A stretch of DNA of 64,000 bases from Alistipes timonensis JC136 (GCF_900107675.1 NZ_FNRI01000004.1:309318-373317), one strand, 5' to 3'. Positions 52,181-61,348 are shown, counted from the first letter of the stretch. Notes: generated from the sequence alone by a model not told the origin. Numbers and translations are program-made.

Positions 52181-53656
52181 TTACTGCTTGCGTGCCCACC
52201 AAAGCCGGGTCTTCATGTTGTCGGGACCCTGGTTGGCGATCGCTTTGAGGTAGTTTTCATGGTTGGTGTCCACCGTGGTCACCGGGTAGATGAAGCGCGT
52301 GGGAAGCACGCCGTCGTTGGCCGTGCCCTTGCCGATTTTGAGGTTGGGATAGCCCGTGCGGCGGTACTCGTGCCAGGCTTCGTAGCCCTCCCAGAAGAGG
52401 GCGATGTACTTCTGGTTGAGGATCTGTTCCAGCGTGTTGTCGAAGGCCACGATCTGCATGAAGGCGTTCTTCTGCGCCTGCGTGATCTCGTAGGTGGGCG
52501 AGGGGTTGATTTCGTCCCAGTAGTCGATCGACGCCAGCACGGCCTGCTCGTAATACTGCTGCGCCGCGCCGCTGCCGCCCGGAACCATGCCGCGGAACGC
52601 CGCCTCGGAGAGAATGAACAGCACCTCGTCGTAGCGCATGAACGTATAGGGCGAGGTGTAGTCGCCCAGCACGTCCTTGTTCAGGTAGGCGCAGTTGGTG
52701 GCGTTGGTCTCCGTGGTGGGGTAGCCGCTGACCAGCCCCGTCCATTCGTTGTTCTGCTGGACGGCGTAGATGCCCAGCCGCGGGTCGTTGGTGTTGTTCA
52801 TCATGTTGACCAGGTGCTCGGCCATGCGGTGCGAGTTCGAGGTGAAGTTTTGCAGCGTCATGGTGCCGAAGCGTCCGATGAAGGGGTCGACGTTGGTGTA
52901 GAAGAGCGCCGCGTTGTCGGCGTTCGAAGCCATGACGGGGTAGAGCGTGGGGTTCGAAACGATCTCGCGGAGCTTTTCACTCACGCCCATCTCCGCGTCG
53001 CGGTTCTGCAGCCGCATCAGCAGCCGCATGTGGAGCGAGTTGGTGAACTTGCGCCACTTGGCGATGTCGCCGGCGTACATCAGGTCTTTGTTCGGGTAGC
53101 GCAGCGCCCGCGACGAATCGTAGAGCGAGTTGGCGCGTTCGAGGTCGGCGAAGAGCTGGGTGTAGATCTCCTTCTGGGTGTCGAACTTGGGTTTGAGGAC
53201 GTTGTTGCGCCCCTGGAAAGCCTCGCTGAAGGGGATGTCGCCGTAGATGTCCGTCCAGTTCGAGACGAACAGCGCGCGCATCGTCAGGGCGATGGCCTCC
53301 GAGTTGGCGTCCTCGTTCTTCACGGCCTGCTCGATCATGTGGTCGGAGTTGGCCGCCCAGCGGGCGAGGTGGTTCCACGTGCCGCTGTTGTAGCTGTCGC
53401 GGATCATGTAGCGGTGGACGTTCTCGGTGTACATCTGCACGGTGTACTGGACGAGCTCGTTGTTGAGCAGCCACGTGCGGTAGACCATGCCGTCGGCTCC
53501 CGTGAAGAGAATGTGTTCCAGCAGGTTGAGCGGGTGTATGTCGCCCATCTCCATCTGGTTCTGGTTGGTGTTGTACTCGTCGAAATTCGAGGTGCAGGCA
53601 CCCGAGAGGAAGCCCGCCGCGCAGATCGTCAGAGCGTATCGTAGTATGTTTTTCAT
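52181..53656 (-). CDS. SusD/RagB-like lipoprotein of the second locus
   Basis: 491 residues. Lipoprotein signal ending FLSGAC, then TSNFDEYNTNQNQM, typical of the SusD-like_2 group. Helical TPR-like segments (ANSEAIALTMRALFVSNWTDIYGDIPFSEAFQG, DIAKWRKFTNSLHMRLLMRL) and the late EALFWEGYEAWHEYRRTGYP-type block (here YIALFWEGYEAWHEYRRTGYPNL) are recognisable. It pairs with the SusC encoded 13 bp upstream. Proteins of this subgroup often accompany transporters for peptides or non-polysaccharide ligands, so the locus need not be for a glycan. Confidence 0.92.
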   Translation of the reverse strand: MKNILRYALTICAAGFLSGACTSNFDEYNTNQNQMEMGDIHPLNLLEHILFTGADGMVYRTWLLNNELVQYTVQMYTENVHRYMIRDSYNSGTWNHLARWAANSDHMIEQAVKNEDANSEAIALTMRALFVSNWTDIYGDIPFSEAFQGRNNVLKPKFDTQKEIYTQLFADLERANSLYDSSRALRYPNKDLMYAGDIAKWRKFTNSLHMRLLMRLQNRDAEMGVSEKLREIVSNPTLYPVMASNADNAALFYTNVDPFIGRFGTMTLQNFTSNSHRMAEHLVNMMNNTNDPRLGIYAVQQNNEWTGLVSGYPTTETNATNCAYLNKDVLGDYTSPYTFMRYDEVLFILSEAAFRGMVPGGSGAAQQYYEQAVLASIDYWDEINPSPTYEITQAQKNAFMQIVAFDNTLEQILNQKYIALFWEGYEAWHEYRRTGYPNLKIGKGTANDGVLPTRFIYPVTTVDTNHENYLKAIANQGPDNMKTRLWWARKQ

Positions 53657-53669
53657 TGCCGGGTCGGTT

Positions 53670-56600
53670 TTAGAAGTCCAGTTTCAGGTTTATGCCGTAG
53701 GTACGGGTCATCGGGTAGGCACCGGCTTCGATACCGCGCGAAATGGACGATCCCACGGCGTAACCCGCCTCGGGGTCGTAGAGCGGGAAGTTCGTCCAAC
53801 AGAAGAGGTTGGTGGCGTAGACGCCGATGGTGATGCCCTGGAAAACCCGCGTCTTGGTGCAGAGGTGCCGCGGAAGCGAATACTCCAGACGCAGCTCTTT
53901 GAGTTTGAGGAACGACGTGTCGAAGACGTTCTCCTCGGCGTTCTCACGGGCGTAGACGTAGTTGGTGTAGTGGTCGACGATATCGGTCGTGATGGTGGTG
54001 TTCTTCGAATAGGTGCCGTTCTCGTTGAGGTTCACGCCCGGGACGATCATGCCGGCGTAACGTCCTTTGAGCGAATTCTTCAGCTTGCCCTGATAGGCCA
54101 GTGCGAAGTGGGTCATCGAGTAGGTCCTGCCGCCCCACTGGGCGCTGAACGACATGCCCAGCCGGAAGCCTTTGTACGAGAACGCGTGGCTCATGCCCGC
54201 CGTCCAGTCGGGGTAGATGCTCCCCAGGTCGAGCAGCTCGGCTTCGGTCGAGGTGAGCCGGGCGCTGCCGGTCTGGGCGTCCACGACGATCTGGTTCGAA
54301 CAGTCGACATAGGAGCCGTCCGCGTCGACGTAGAACGCCCCCTCGGGAGCCCGCTCGTAGCCGCGGCCGTAGAGGCGTCCCAGCTCGGTGCCGGGGTAGG
54401 CGCGGATGTAGATGTTGCCGCCGACGGTGATGTTGGGGTTGAGGTTCCACATCGCCACGCCGTCGGCCAGTTCGACCAGCTTGTTCCAGTTCTTGGACCA
54501 GTTGGCGTTGATCGTCCATTCGAAATCCTTGGTTTTGACGGGCTGGAAACGCGCCGAGATTTCGACGCCGCGGTTGCGGACGCACCCGGCGTTGACGACG
54601 ACCGACGTGGCGCCGACAGCCTGGTCGATCGGTACGGTGATGATCTGGTCGGTGGTCTCGCTGTGGTAGTAGGCCACGTCGAAATTGAGGCGGCTTTTGA
54701 AGAACTTGCCTTCGAGGCCCACCTCCCAGCTCTCGACGTTCTCGGGTTTGAGGTAGTAGTTCTGGATTTCGCTGCTCAGGTAGTACGAGCTGGGGAAGCT
54801 GCCGTTGGAGTAGACCGAGACCAGTTTGTTGGGCGAGGTGTCGTTACCCACGTTGGCCCACGAGCCGCGGACTTTCAGCAGATCGACCCACGGGGCGTGT
54901 TCTTTGAAGTTGAACACCTGGTCGAGCAGCACGCTGGCCGAGACCGAGGGGTAGAAATAGGAGTTGTAGCCCGGGGCGAGCGTCGACGACCAGTCGTTGC
55001 GGCCCGTGATGTCGAGGTAGACCATGTCGCGCCACCCCAGCGACAGGAAGCCGTAGAACGAGTTGATCGACTTGGTGTAACGGTAGGAACGGTAGACGGG
55101 CGAACTGATCGAGTTGGCCATCTTGTAGACGTTCTTCTCCAGCAGGCCGTCGGCCGTCTGGGAGTAGACGTTGCGACGCTTCCAGAGCATGTTGTTGCCG
55201 CCGAACGAGGCCCGCATGTCGAAGTCGCCCATTTTGCGCGTGTAGGAGAGCAGGAAGTCGCTGTTGACTTCGAGCGAGGTGACCGTCTGTTCCTTGTAGT
55301 AGCCGTAGGGGTAGCCGTTCGAATACCACGGCTTGCGCTGGGTGCGGAACTCGTTGTTGAAGTCCATGCCGGTCCGCAGGTCGAGGGTCAGCCCTTTCAT
55401 AAGGTTGATGTTCAGGGCCATGTTGCCGAACACGCGGTCGCGGTTGAGGGTGTTGAGCTGCTCGTAGACCTGCATGTAGACGTTGTCCGCGTAGGTCGAG
55501 TTGATGAGCAGGTGGGGTGTGCCCTCCTCATACATTTGGTCGATGCGGCCGTAGGCGTATTCGCGGTAGTAGGACGATACGTCGACCACGTTGGGGTTCC
55601 AGATCAGGGTGTAGAGCGGCGAAGCGGCGCTGTAACCCGACATGGGCATGTTGTCCGAGTTTTTGCGGTAGTAGGTCACCTTGCCCGTCATGCGGAGCCA
55701 CTGGTTGAGCTGGCTGGTGACCGACATGTTGAAGTTCTGGCTGTCGGAACCCGTGTTGGGGACGATCCAGTTGTTGCGCGAATCCTTCACCGAGAAGCGC
55801 GCCGAAGTGCCTTTGCCGTTGTTGTAGGAGAAGGCGATGCTGTTGTTGTAGGTGACGCCCGTGTCGAAGAAACCCTTGTACCAGTCGCGGTACTCCCACG
55901 GCAGGCGCCGGTACATGTCGGTGTCCCAGTTGCGCGATTCGTACTGGTAGAACTGCTGCCCGTCGAACTTGGCGCCGAAGGCCACGCGCGAATAGATGCG
56001 CCCGGTGCTGGCGATGCCGTCTTCGGCGTTGGCCGCGGGGACGCTCCAGTAGTTGTAGTTGCGCTGCTGGTCGAGGTTCGAACTGTTGCCGTTGCCGGCG
56101 CCGTACTCGCTCTGGAAATCGGGCCAGAAACCGGCCTTTTCGAAAGTCACCGACGAGTTGAACGAGATGCCCAGACCCGGGGTCTGGCGGCCCGACTTGG
56201 TGGTGATGACGATGGCGCCGTTGGCCGCGCGCGAGCCGTAGAGGGCCGTCGCCGCGGGGCCTTTGAGCACCGAGACCGACTCGATGTCCTCGGGGTTGAG
56301 GTCGCTGGCGCCGTTGCCGTAGTCGATCGGGGCCGTGGTGTTGAAAGCCTGCGAGCCCGAGTTCGACGACTCCATGTCGCTCGAGATGGGCACGCCGTCG
56401 ATGACGAACAGCGCCGTGTTGTTGTCGTGCGTGAGCGACGACTCGCCGCGCAGCGTCACGCGGATCGAACCGCCGGGACCCTGCCCCGCCTGATCGAAGT
56501 TCAGGCCGGCGACCTTGCCCGCCATGCCGTTGAGCCAGTTGCTCGAAACGGTGTTGTTCAGCGCGTCGCCGCCGAGTTTGGTGACGGCGTAACCCAGCGA

Positions 56601-57236
56601 TTTCTCCTTGCGGGTGAGTCCGAGGGCCGTGACGACAACCTCGTCGATCTGCTCGGCGGATTCGCGGAGCGTGATGTCGAAGCTGGTCCGCGAGCCGATT
56701 TTGACGACGGCCGGTTCGTAACCGATGAAATTGACGTGCAGTTCGTCCGTCTCTGCGGGTGCGGGGATTTGGAGCGAGAAGGCGCCGTCGAGCCCCGTGC
56801 TGGTGCCGAGCGTCGTGCCCTGGACGACCACCGAGGCCCCGACGACGGGTTCGCCCCGCGTGTCGAGCACCTTGCCGTTGATCCGCACCGGTTTGGAGGC
56901 GTCGCGCTTGACGACCGAAAGGTAGATGTTTTGCTGATAGACCCTGTACCGGGTGTCGGTTCCTGCGACCAGCTGGTCCAGCACCGTAGTCAGCGGTTTG
57001 TTGGTGACGTTGATCGTGAGGGTGCGCTTGATGTCGACCCCTTTGTCTACGATGAAATAGTAATTGATTTGTTTCTCGATTTCATTCATAACCTGCTCCA
57101 TGCGGACGTCGTGCAGCTTGAGCGTCAGCTTGGGATTCTGGGCCAGCACTTCCCCCCCCCGGGCGGAAAAACAGGAGCAGCTTATGAGTAAAATTTTAAA
57201 CAGGCATTTAATTTGCTGAATAAAAATTTTATTCAT
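53670..57236 (-). CDS. SusC-type TonB-dependent transducer with STN domain and a G9 tract in its signal peptide
   Basis: 1188 residues. A signal peptide (hydrophobic core FKILLISCSCFSA, cleavage after VLAQ) is followed by an STN domain (about 36-108, KLTLKLHDVRMEQVMNEIEKQINYYF), a carboxypeptidase-regulatory-like domain (about 115-195), the TonB box EQIDEVVVTALG, a plug and a barrel. STN domains in such transducers signal to the FecR anti-sigma factor, encoded here just upstream. The codons for Arg-Gly-Gly-Glu in the signal peptide contain nine G (57160-57152); at nine the frame is open, at eight or ten it would be lost. On in this assembly. Confidence 0.94.
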   Translation of the reverse strand: MNKIFIQQIKCLFKILLISCSCFSARGGEVLAQNPKLTLKLHDVRMEQVMNEIEKQINYYFIVDKGVDIKRTLTINVTNKPLTTVLDQLVAGTDTRYRVYQQNIYLSVVKRDASKPVRINGKVLDTRGEPVVGASVVVQGTTLGTSTGLDGAFSLQIPAPAETDELHVNFIGYEPAVVKIGSRTSFDITLRESAEQIDEVVVTALGLTRKEKSLGYAVTKLGGDALNNTVSSNWLNGMAGKVAGLNFDQAGQGPGGSIRVTLRGESSLTHDNNTALFVIDGVPISSDMESSNSGSQAFNTTAPIDYGNGASDLNPEDIESVSVLKGPAATALYGSRAANGAIVITTKSGRQTPGLGISFNSSVTFEKAGFWPDFQSEYGAGNGNSSNLDQQRNYNYWSVPAANAEDGIASTGRIYSRVAFGAKFDGQQFYQYESRNWDTDMYRRLPWEYRDWYKGFFDTGVTYNNSIAFSYNNGKGTSARFSVKDSRNNWIVPNTGSDSQNFNMSVTSQLNQWLRMTGKVTYYRKNSDNMPMSGYSAASPLYTLIWNPNVVDVSSYYREYAYGRIDQMYEEGTPHLLINSTYADNVYMQVYEQLNTLNRDRVFGNMALNINLMKGLTLDLRTGMDFNNEFRTQRKPWYSNGYPYGYYKEQTVTSLEVNSDFLLSYTRKMGDFDMRASFGGNNMLWKRRNVYSQTADGLLEKNVYKMANSISSPVYRSYRYTKSINSFYGFLSLGWRDMVYLDITGRNDWSSTLAPGYNSYFYPSVSASVLLDQVFNFKEHAPWVDLLKVRGSWANVGNDTSPNKLVSVYSNGSFPSSYYLSSEIQNYYLKPENVESWEVGLEGKFFKSRLNFDVAYYHSETTDQIITVPIDQAVGATSVVVNAGCVRNRGVEISARFQPVKTKDFEWTINANWSKNWNKLVELADGVAMWNLNPNITVGGNIYIRAYPGTELGRLYGRGYERAPEGAFYVDADGSYVDCSNQIVVDAQTGSARLTSTEAELLDLGSIYPDWTAGMSHAFSYKGFRLGMSFSAQWGGRTYSMTHFALAYQGKLKNSLKGRYAGMIVPGVNLNENGTYSKNTTITTDIVDHYTNYVYARENAEENVFDTSFLKLKELRLEYSLPRHLCTKTRVFQGITIGVYATNLFCWTNFPLYDPEAGYAVGSSISRGIEAGAYPMTRTYGINLKLDF
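57152..57160. repeat. C9/G9 homopolymer in the signal peptide of the STN-SusC gene
   Basis: Nine C on the + strand, between the hydrophobic core and the signal peptidase site. A change of one base would shift the frame of the whole transporter. Confidence 0.9.
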
Positions 57237-57386
57237 AAATTTGTCAATTAGTGGTTGTTAGGATTGGTTCGAATTCTATTGGCCGCGGTGCCTGCGGGTG
57301 GTTGCAACGCCTGCGGGCTTTTTTATGCGGCATACCGTGGGTCAGCTGTCATTCATGGGCTATCTTTGTTTTTAAGGTTTCAGGAT

Positions 57387-58331
57387 TCACCGGATGGTGA
57401 TCGTGCCGTTGTCCGCCGAGTCGTATTCGAACGGGGTGATCTTTTGCAGCGCCCGCAGGGCGTAGTCCAGCCCCATGGCGACGGGAATCTTGCCGCGGAT
57501 GATGTTCAGTTGGGGGCTCGCCGTCTTTTCGACGGTGATTTGCACGCCGTAGAGGCTTTCGAGCCGTGCGATGATCTCCCCGAAATTATGTCCCGCCAGG
57601 TTGAAGATTCCCTCCGGCCAGAGATAATCGTCGGTGTTCTCGATGCTCCGCAGGGCGAGGCGGTCGCCGCTGAGGCTGACGAAGTCGTTCGTGTTCATCG
57701 TCATTTCGTCGCCACGGGTGAGCTTGTTGGTGACCCGGAGCTTTCCCCGCAGCAGCGCCGTGGAGAATTCGCGGGCGGCTTCGTCGGCCGCGACGTTGAA
57801 CTTCGTGCCCAGCACCTCGACGTCGCAGGCGAAGGTCTCGACGACGAACGGGCGCGCCGCGTCGTGGTCCACGTCGAACATCGCTTCGCCGGAGAGTTTC
57901 ACCCGGCGGGTCTTGCCGAACCGCACCGGATAGTCCAGCCGGGCCCCGGCGTTCAGGCAGACGGTCGTGCCGTCCTGCAGCGTGATGTCCACCCGCTGTC
58001 CGGCGGGTGCGGCGATCGAGAGGTATTGTTTGGCGGCGTTTTCGATGACCACGCTCCGGGAGGCGTACCAGGTCCCCGCGAGCAGCAGCAGGGCTGCGGC
58101 GGCCTGCATGCAGCGGCGCACGGCCGGCAGGCGGTACCAGTGCGGCCGTGCGGCGGGCATCGGCCGGCTTTCGGGGCGCTGTGCGTTGACGAGGGTGGTA
58201 TTGTGGACAAACCACAGGGCGTTCAACTCCTGCTGGTGTCCGGGATCGGCCTGCAGCCAATCTACGACCGCCTGTTCCTCTGCTTCCGAGGTTCGGCCGT
58301 CGATATATTTGTATAACAACTCTTTCTCCAT
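57387..58331 (-). CDS. FecR-family anti-sigma factor
   Basis: 314 residues from the preferred start MEKELLYKYIDGRTS (an ATG 36 bp upstream lacks family support). A cytoplasmic sigma-binding region of about 80 residues precedes one membrane segment (MQAAAALLLLAGTWYA, about 85-100) and the periplasmic FecR domain (GQRVDITLQDGTTVCLNAGARLDYPVRFGKTRRVKLSGEAMFDVDHDAARPFVVET), then a C-terminal domain matching the STN partner type (GIFNLAGHNFGEIIARLESLYGVQI). It transmits the signal from the STN-SusC to the ECF sigma factor. The interval 57237-57386 before the SusC start holds no further gene. Confidence 0.92.
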   Translation of the reverse strand: MEKELLYKYIDGRTSEAEEQAVVDWLQADPGHQQELNALWFVHNTTLVNAQRPESRPMPAARPHWYRLPAVRRCMQAAAALLLLAGTWYASRSVVIENAAKQYLSIAAPAGQRVDITLQDGTTVCLNAGARLDYPVRFGKTRRVKLSGEAMFDVDHDAARPFVVETFACDVEVLGTKFNVAADEAAREFSTALLRGKLRVTNKLTRGDEMTMNTNDFVSLSGDRLALRSIENTDDYLWPEGIFNLAGHNFGEIIARLESLYGVQITVEKTASPQLNIIRGKIPVAMGLDYALRALQKITPFEYDSADNGTITIR

Positions 58332-58400
58332 ACGTCCATAAGGTGCGTGAGCGCGCCGGATGGACACGAAAAAAGGGAGGTTCGGGCTAAATAAATTTTA

Positions 58401-58988
58401 TTAAAAACGTATCTGGTTGATAAACAGCGCAATCATCCAGGCCGGAAGATAGTCTTTCAGAGCCTCCCGCATGATGCCCAGCGCTTTCTGGATGGCGGCT
58501 TTGACGTTGCGGATGCTGATGCCCGTCGTGTCGGCGATTTCCTGATAGGTCTTGCCCTCGAAACGGCTGGCGACGAATATGCCCCGCATCGGCTCGGGCA
58601 TGCGGCCGATTTCCTCCTGCACGATCGCGGCGACCTCCGAGGCGAAGAGCTGTCCGGGGTCGCAGGCCTCCAGCGCCGCGATGCGGGCCTGGATGCTGTG
58701 GTAAGCCGTCGTGTGGATTTTCTGCCGGATGTTCAGCCGGTTCTTTTCGTTGCGCAGCCACTCCAGGCAGCCGTGCTTCACGGCGCCGAGCACGTAGGCG
58801 GGGACGCTCGTGGTGATCGTCAGCTCCGCGCGGTGTTCCCAGAAATAGAGGAAACTGTCGGTCACGATGTCCTCCGCCACCATGTCGTCGCGGACGTATG
58901 ACCGGGCGATGCGGATGAAACGCGGCTTGTAATCAGCGTACAAGCCGTCGAAAAATTCGCGGGTTATATGTCGGGCCGGGAGCGTCAT
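58401..58988 (-). CDS. ECF-type RNA polymerase sigma factor
   Basis: 195 residues. Region 2 (about 12-85): FFDGLYADYKPRFIRIARSYVRDDMVAEDIVTDSFLYFWEHR. Region 4 (about 122-175): IVQEEIGRMPEPMRGIFVASRFEGKTYQEIADTTGISIRNVKAAIQKALGIMREAL, with the helix-turn-helix. It is the partner of the FecR protein 69 bp downstream and is expected to drive transcription of the SusC/SusD operon when substrate is bound. Its own promoter shows a TATCTTTG -7 box. Confidence 0.94.
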   Translation of the reverse strand: MTLPARHITREFFDGLYADYKPRFIRIARSYVRDDMVAEDIVTDSFLYFWEHRAELTITTSVPAYVLGAVKHGCLEWLRNEKNRLNIRQKIHTTAYHSIQARIAALEACDPGQLFASEVAAIVQEEIGRMPEPMRGIFVASRFEGKTYQEIADTTGISIRNVKAAIQKALGIMREALKDYLPAWMIALFINQIRF

Positions 58989-59005
58989 TCAGGCGTATGA
59001 TTATC

Positions 59006-59013
59006 CAAAGATA
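59006..59013 (-). promoter_or_regulatory. -7 element of the ECF sigma gene
   Basis: TATCTTTG on the minus strand, 17 bp before the ATG at 58988; no TTTG at -33. Confidence 0.5.
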
Positions 59014-59089
59014 TAATTTTTATCCGCATGAAAAAAATCATTTTGCAAAGTGCAAGGATAAAAACTTCCCGGTTTGAAGCGCGCTGCGG

Positions 59090-60235
59090 TTATTCGAGCC
59101 GCTGGTAGTAGTACAGCTCCCGGTCGTTGTCGGCCAGCACCTCGGGGTGCATGATCGCGATCAGGTCGTGCAGGACGACATCGGGGCGTACGACGCCCGA
59201 TTCCCAGTAGTCGTTGCCTCCCGCGGCGTTGAGCCGCTTGTTGCAGTTGTAGACGGCGCCGGCCTGCACGCACCGCGTTCCGGCGAATTTCGGGTATTGC
59301 GATTTCAGCTCGCCGAGCGACGACGCGCCGCCCGCATTGAGCCACATGTCGGCCTGTGCGGTGAGCAAGTAGGCTTCCTCGAGGTCGATCGGCTGGGAAC
59401 GGTTCGATGTATTCTTCTTGTAAATGTAGTCCCCGCCCGCGTCAGCGATCAGCCGTGCGACGTAACTTTCTGTCGAGGCCATGAACCACGATCCGGCATA
59501 GGGCGTGTTGATCATCACCTTCGGATCGGGGGCCGAGGCTGCGGCGACCCGTTTTTTGAGCGCATTGTAGCGTTCGGGAATCGGGGTGAAAACGGCTTCG
59601 CCTTTTGCCCGGCTGTCGGTGATTTCCGAGACGGCGACCAGCCATTCGGCTTTGCCGAGCGGCGACTCCTCGAGGTATTCGCCGATGTAGACGAACGGGA
59701 TTCCCATTTCGCGCAGTTTCGGCTCCATGCCGCTGGCGCCGCTCACACCGAACAACAGCACGAGGTCGGGCCTTTGTGCAAGCAGCAGTTCGTAGTCCAC
59801 ATTGCCGTCGAAGCCCACGTCGGCCACCGCGTCGGGGTGTGCCGTGACATAGGTGTTGGTGATGTAGTCCCGGCCGGAAACCCCGGTCACGCGGTCGGCC
59901 TGTCCCAGGGCATCGAGCATCGCGACATAGGTCGAAGACATGCAGACAATGCGTTTCGCTCCGGCTTCGACGGTCTGTCCCGTGAATCCGGCCGGGGCCT
60001 TTTCGCCGTTGCGGGCGATGAAGAGCATCGTTTCGGTGTTCTCGGCGCCCTGCCACGGGTTGAAGACTTTCAGCAGGGTGCTTTGCCGCCCTTCGGCGCC
60101 GACGATTTCGAAGCCGGAGGCATGCGACGGGGCGTAGACGGTGAGCGTATAGTTTTTCAGGTCGGGCGTCTGCGATCCGCAGGCCGCTGCCAGGACCGCC
60201 AGGAGCGGCAACAGGGATTTCAGGAGTTTTTTCAT
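59090..60235 (-). CDS. Metal-chelate (siderophore/heme/cobalamin type) ABC transporter substrate-binding lipoprotein
   Basis: 381 residues from the start MKKLLKSLLPLLAVLAAAC, a lipoprotein signal; a longer form would extend through the promoter. The class III binding-protein fold shows in AKRIVCMSSTYVAMLDALGQADRVTGVSGRDYI near residue 95, VGFDGNVDYELLLAQRPDLVLLFG (lobe 1), a long linker helix and PYAGSWFMASTESYVARLIADAGGDYI (lobe 2). It probably delivers an iron or cobalamin complex to an inner-membrane permease, but no permease or ATPase gene is adjacent. Confidence 0.87.
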   Translation of the reverse strand: MKKLLKSLLPLLAVLAAACGSQTPDLKNYTLTVYAPSHASGFEIVGAEGRQSTLLKVFNPWQGAENTETMLFIARNGEKAPAGFTGQTVEAGAKRIVCMSSTYVAMLDALGQADRVTGVSGRDYITNTYVTAHPDAVADVGFDGNVDYELLLAQRPDLVLLFGVSGASGMEPKLREMGIPFVYIGEYLEESPLGKAEWLVAVSEITDSRAKGEAVFTPIPERYNALKKRVAAASAPDPKVMINTPYAGSWFMASTESYVARLIADAGGDYIYKKNTSNRSQPIDLEEAYLLTAQADMWLNAGGASSLGELKSQYPKFAGTRCVQAGAVYNCNKRLNAAGGNDYWESGVVRPDVVLHDLIAIMHPEVLADNDRELYYYQRLE

Positions 60236-60239
60236 CGCC

Positions 60240-60247
60240 CGAATATA
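60240..60247 (-). promoter_or_regulatory. -7 element of the binding-protein gene, implying a near-leaderless mRNA
   Basis: TATATTCG on the minus strand ends 4 bp before the ATG at 60235, so transcription would begin at or very near the start codon. No TTTG at -33, so tentative. Confidence 0.35.
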
Positions 60248-60344
60248 CAAAAAAACGGTGAAATCCGGAGCTAATCGTTGTCTGGCAGGCAATTTTTACT
60301 GATCCCTGACTCTCCGGTTTTCGGGGCTTATGTGTTTGTGCAAG

Positions 60345-60391
60345 TGTAAAAACAAGAAACCCCGACTGATTTTCAATCAATCGGGGTTTCT
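60345..60391 (-). terminator. Terminator downstream of tRNA-Leu(CAG)
   Basis: AGAAACCCCGA (60355-60365) pairs with TCGGGGTTTCT (60381-60391); on the minus strand the hairpin is followed by TTGTTTTTA. Confidence 0.8.
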
Positions 60392-60399
60392 CTCCTTGG

Positions 60400-60481
60400 T
60401 GCCCAGGACAGGAATCGAACCTGCACGCCTTGCGGCACACGCACCTGAAACGTGCGCGTCTACCTATTCCGCCACCTGGGC
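60400..60481 (-). tRNA. tRNA-Leu (anticodon CAG)
   Basis: Class II tRNA on the minus strand: acceptor GCCCAGG/CCTGGGC plus A, D-stem GCG/CGC, anticodon stem CACGT/GCGTG around TTCAGGT (anticodon CAG), long variable arm TGCCGCAAGGCG and T-loop GTTCGATTC. CCA is not encoded. Confidence 0.92.
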
Positions 60482-60550
60482 ATTTCTGGAATTGCGGTGT
60501 GCAAAAGTAATACTTTTTTCTGAATTGCCAACTCTTTTTCCGAAAAAAAT

Positions 60551-61165
60551 CTACTTGCTGAAGAATTTATATTGAAACAGAAGCAGATAGACCACAGCTA
60601 TCGAGATGTAGGTATCGGCCAGGTTGAATATGGCGCCGAAAAAGTAGTTGTTGCTGTCGACCAGAAAGCGCAGCAGACGCGGCACGCCGTTCCACTGGAA
60701 CAGCGGGAAATAGAACATGTCGACCACCTTGCCCATCATAAAGCCTGCGTAATGGCCTCCGAAATGCGCTACGGTATAGGGAGTCGATTCGGAGAAAATC
60801 AGTCCGTAAAAGGCGCTGTCGAGGATGTTGCCCATGGCTCCGGCGAAGATCAGCGCGAGTCCCGCGATCACCCCTTTGGGCGTATCCCTGCGTTTGCAGG
60901 AGAGGTGGTACATCAGCCATCCGATGAATCCGACCATCACGATCCGGAAGACCCCCAGCAGCAGTTTGCCCCAGTCGAAGCCGCCGCGTGAAGCGATGTG
61001 CATGCCGAAGGCCGCGCCGTTGTTCTCGATGAACCGCAGTTGAAACCAGTCGGGGACGACCATGATCGATTCGTCGAGGTGCATGTGGGTTTTGACCCAG
61101 ATTTTGAGCGCCTGGTCTGCAACGAGCAGCAGCAGGATAAGCAGTGATATTTTTTTGAAATTCAT
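60551..61165 (-). CDS. lspA: Lipoprotein signal peptidase (signal peptidase II)
   Basis: 204 residues from the start MNFKKISLLILLLLVADQALKIWV; four membrane segments are visible. The two catalytic Asp lie in the family boxes GAMGNILDSAFYG (about residue 115) and FNLADTYIS (about residue 185). FIENNGAAFGMH is the other conserved block. It removes signal peptides from prolipoproteins in the inner membrane, which suits the many lipoproteins in this window. The longer in-frame start lacks homology and crosses the probable promoter region. A periplasmic insertion of about 40 residues between the boxes is a feature of Bacteroidetes members. Confidence 0.94.
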   Translation of the reverse strand: MNFKKISLLILLLLVADQALKIWVKTHMHLDESIMVVPDWFQLRFIENNGAAFGMHIASRGGFDWGKLLLGVFRIVMVGFIGWLMYHLSCKRRDTPKGVIAGLALIFAGAMGNILDSAFYGLIFSESTPYTVAHFGGHYAGFMMGKVVDMFYFPLFQWNGVPRLLRFLVDSNNYFFGAIFNLADTYISIAVVYLLLFQYKFFSK

Positions 61166-61348
61166 AATACGTGGTATTCCGTCGCAAAGATCGTATATAA
61201 CCGGTCCGCCGCCGGGCATGGTCCGGATTTTACCGGAAGTGCCTCTCGGGGCCGGGGTTTGTCTTGGCAAAAGTAGTAAAAAATCTCATTTTTAACGGCC
61301 TCGGGTCGATTTTATCATTCGTGTGACACGCTTTTGACAGAAAAACTA

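Noticed and set aside
53487..57191. A 1234-codon open frame on the + strand opposite the STN-SusC gene
   Set aside because: It is antisense to a gene with clear protein motifs; its translation is Val/Arg-rich without domains, as expected of GC-rich antisense frames.
57290..57336. Repeated GCCTGCGGG on both sides of GGTTGCAAC before the SusC start
   Set aside because: Only nine bases, only two copies, no consistent hairpin; probably chance.
57361..57368. TATCTTTG on the + strand in front of the 3' end of fecR
   Set aside because: No TTTG at the right distance and nothing but antisense sequence downstream.
60400..60481. Reading the anticodon as TTC (Glu)
   Set aside because: The D-stem and the five-pair stem CACGT/GCGTG fix the loop as TTCAGGT (CAG), and the long variable arm marks a leucine tRNA.
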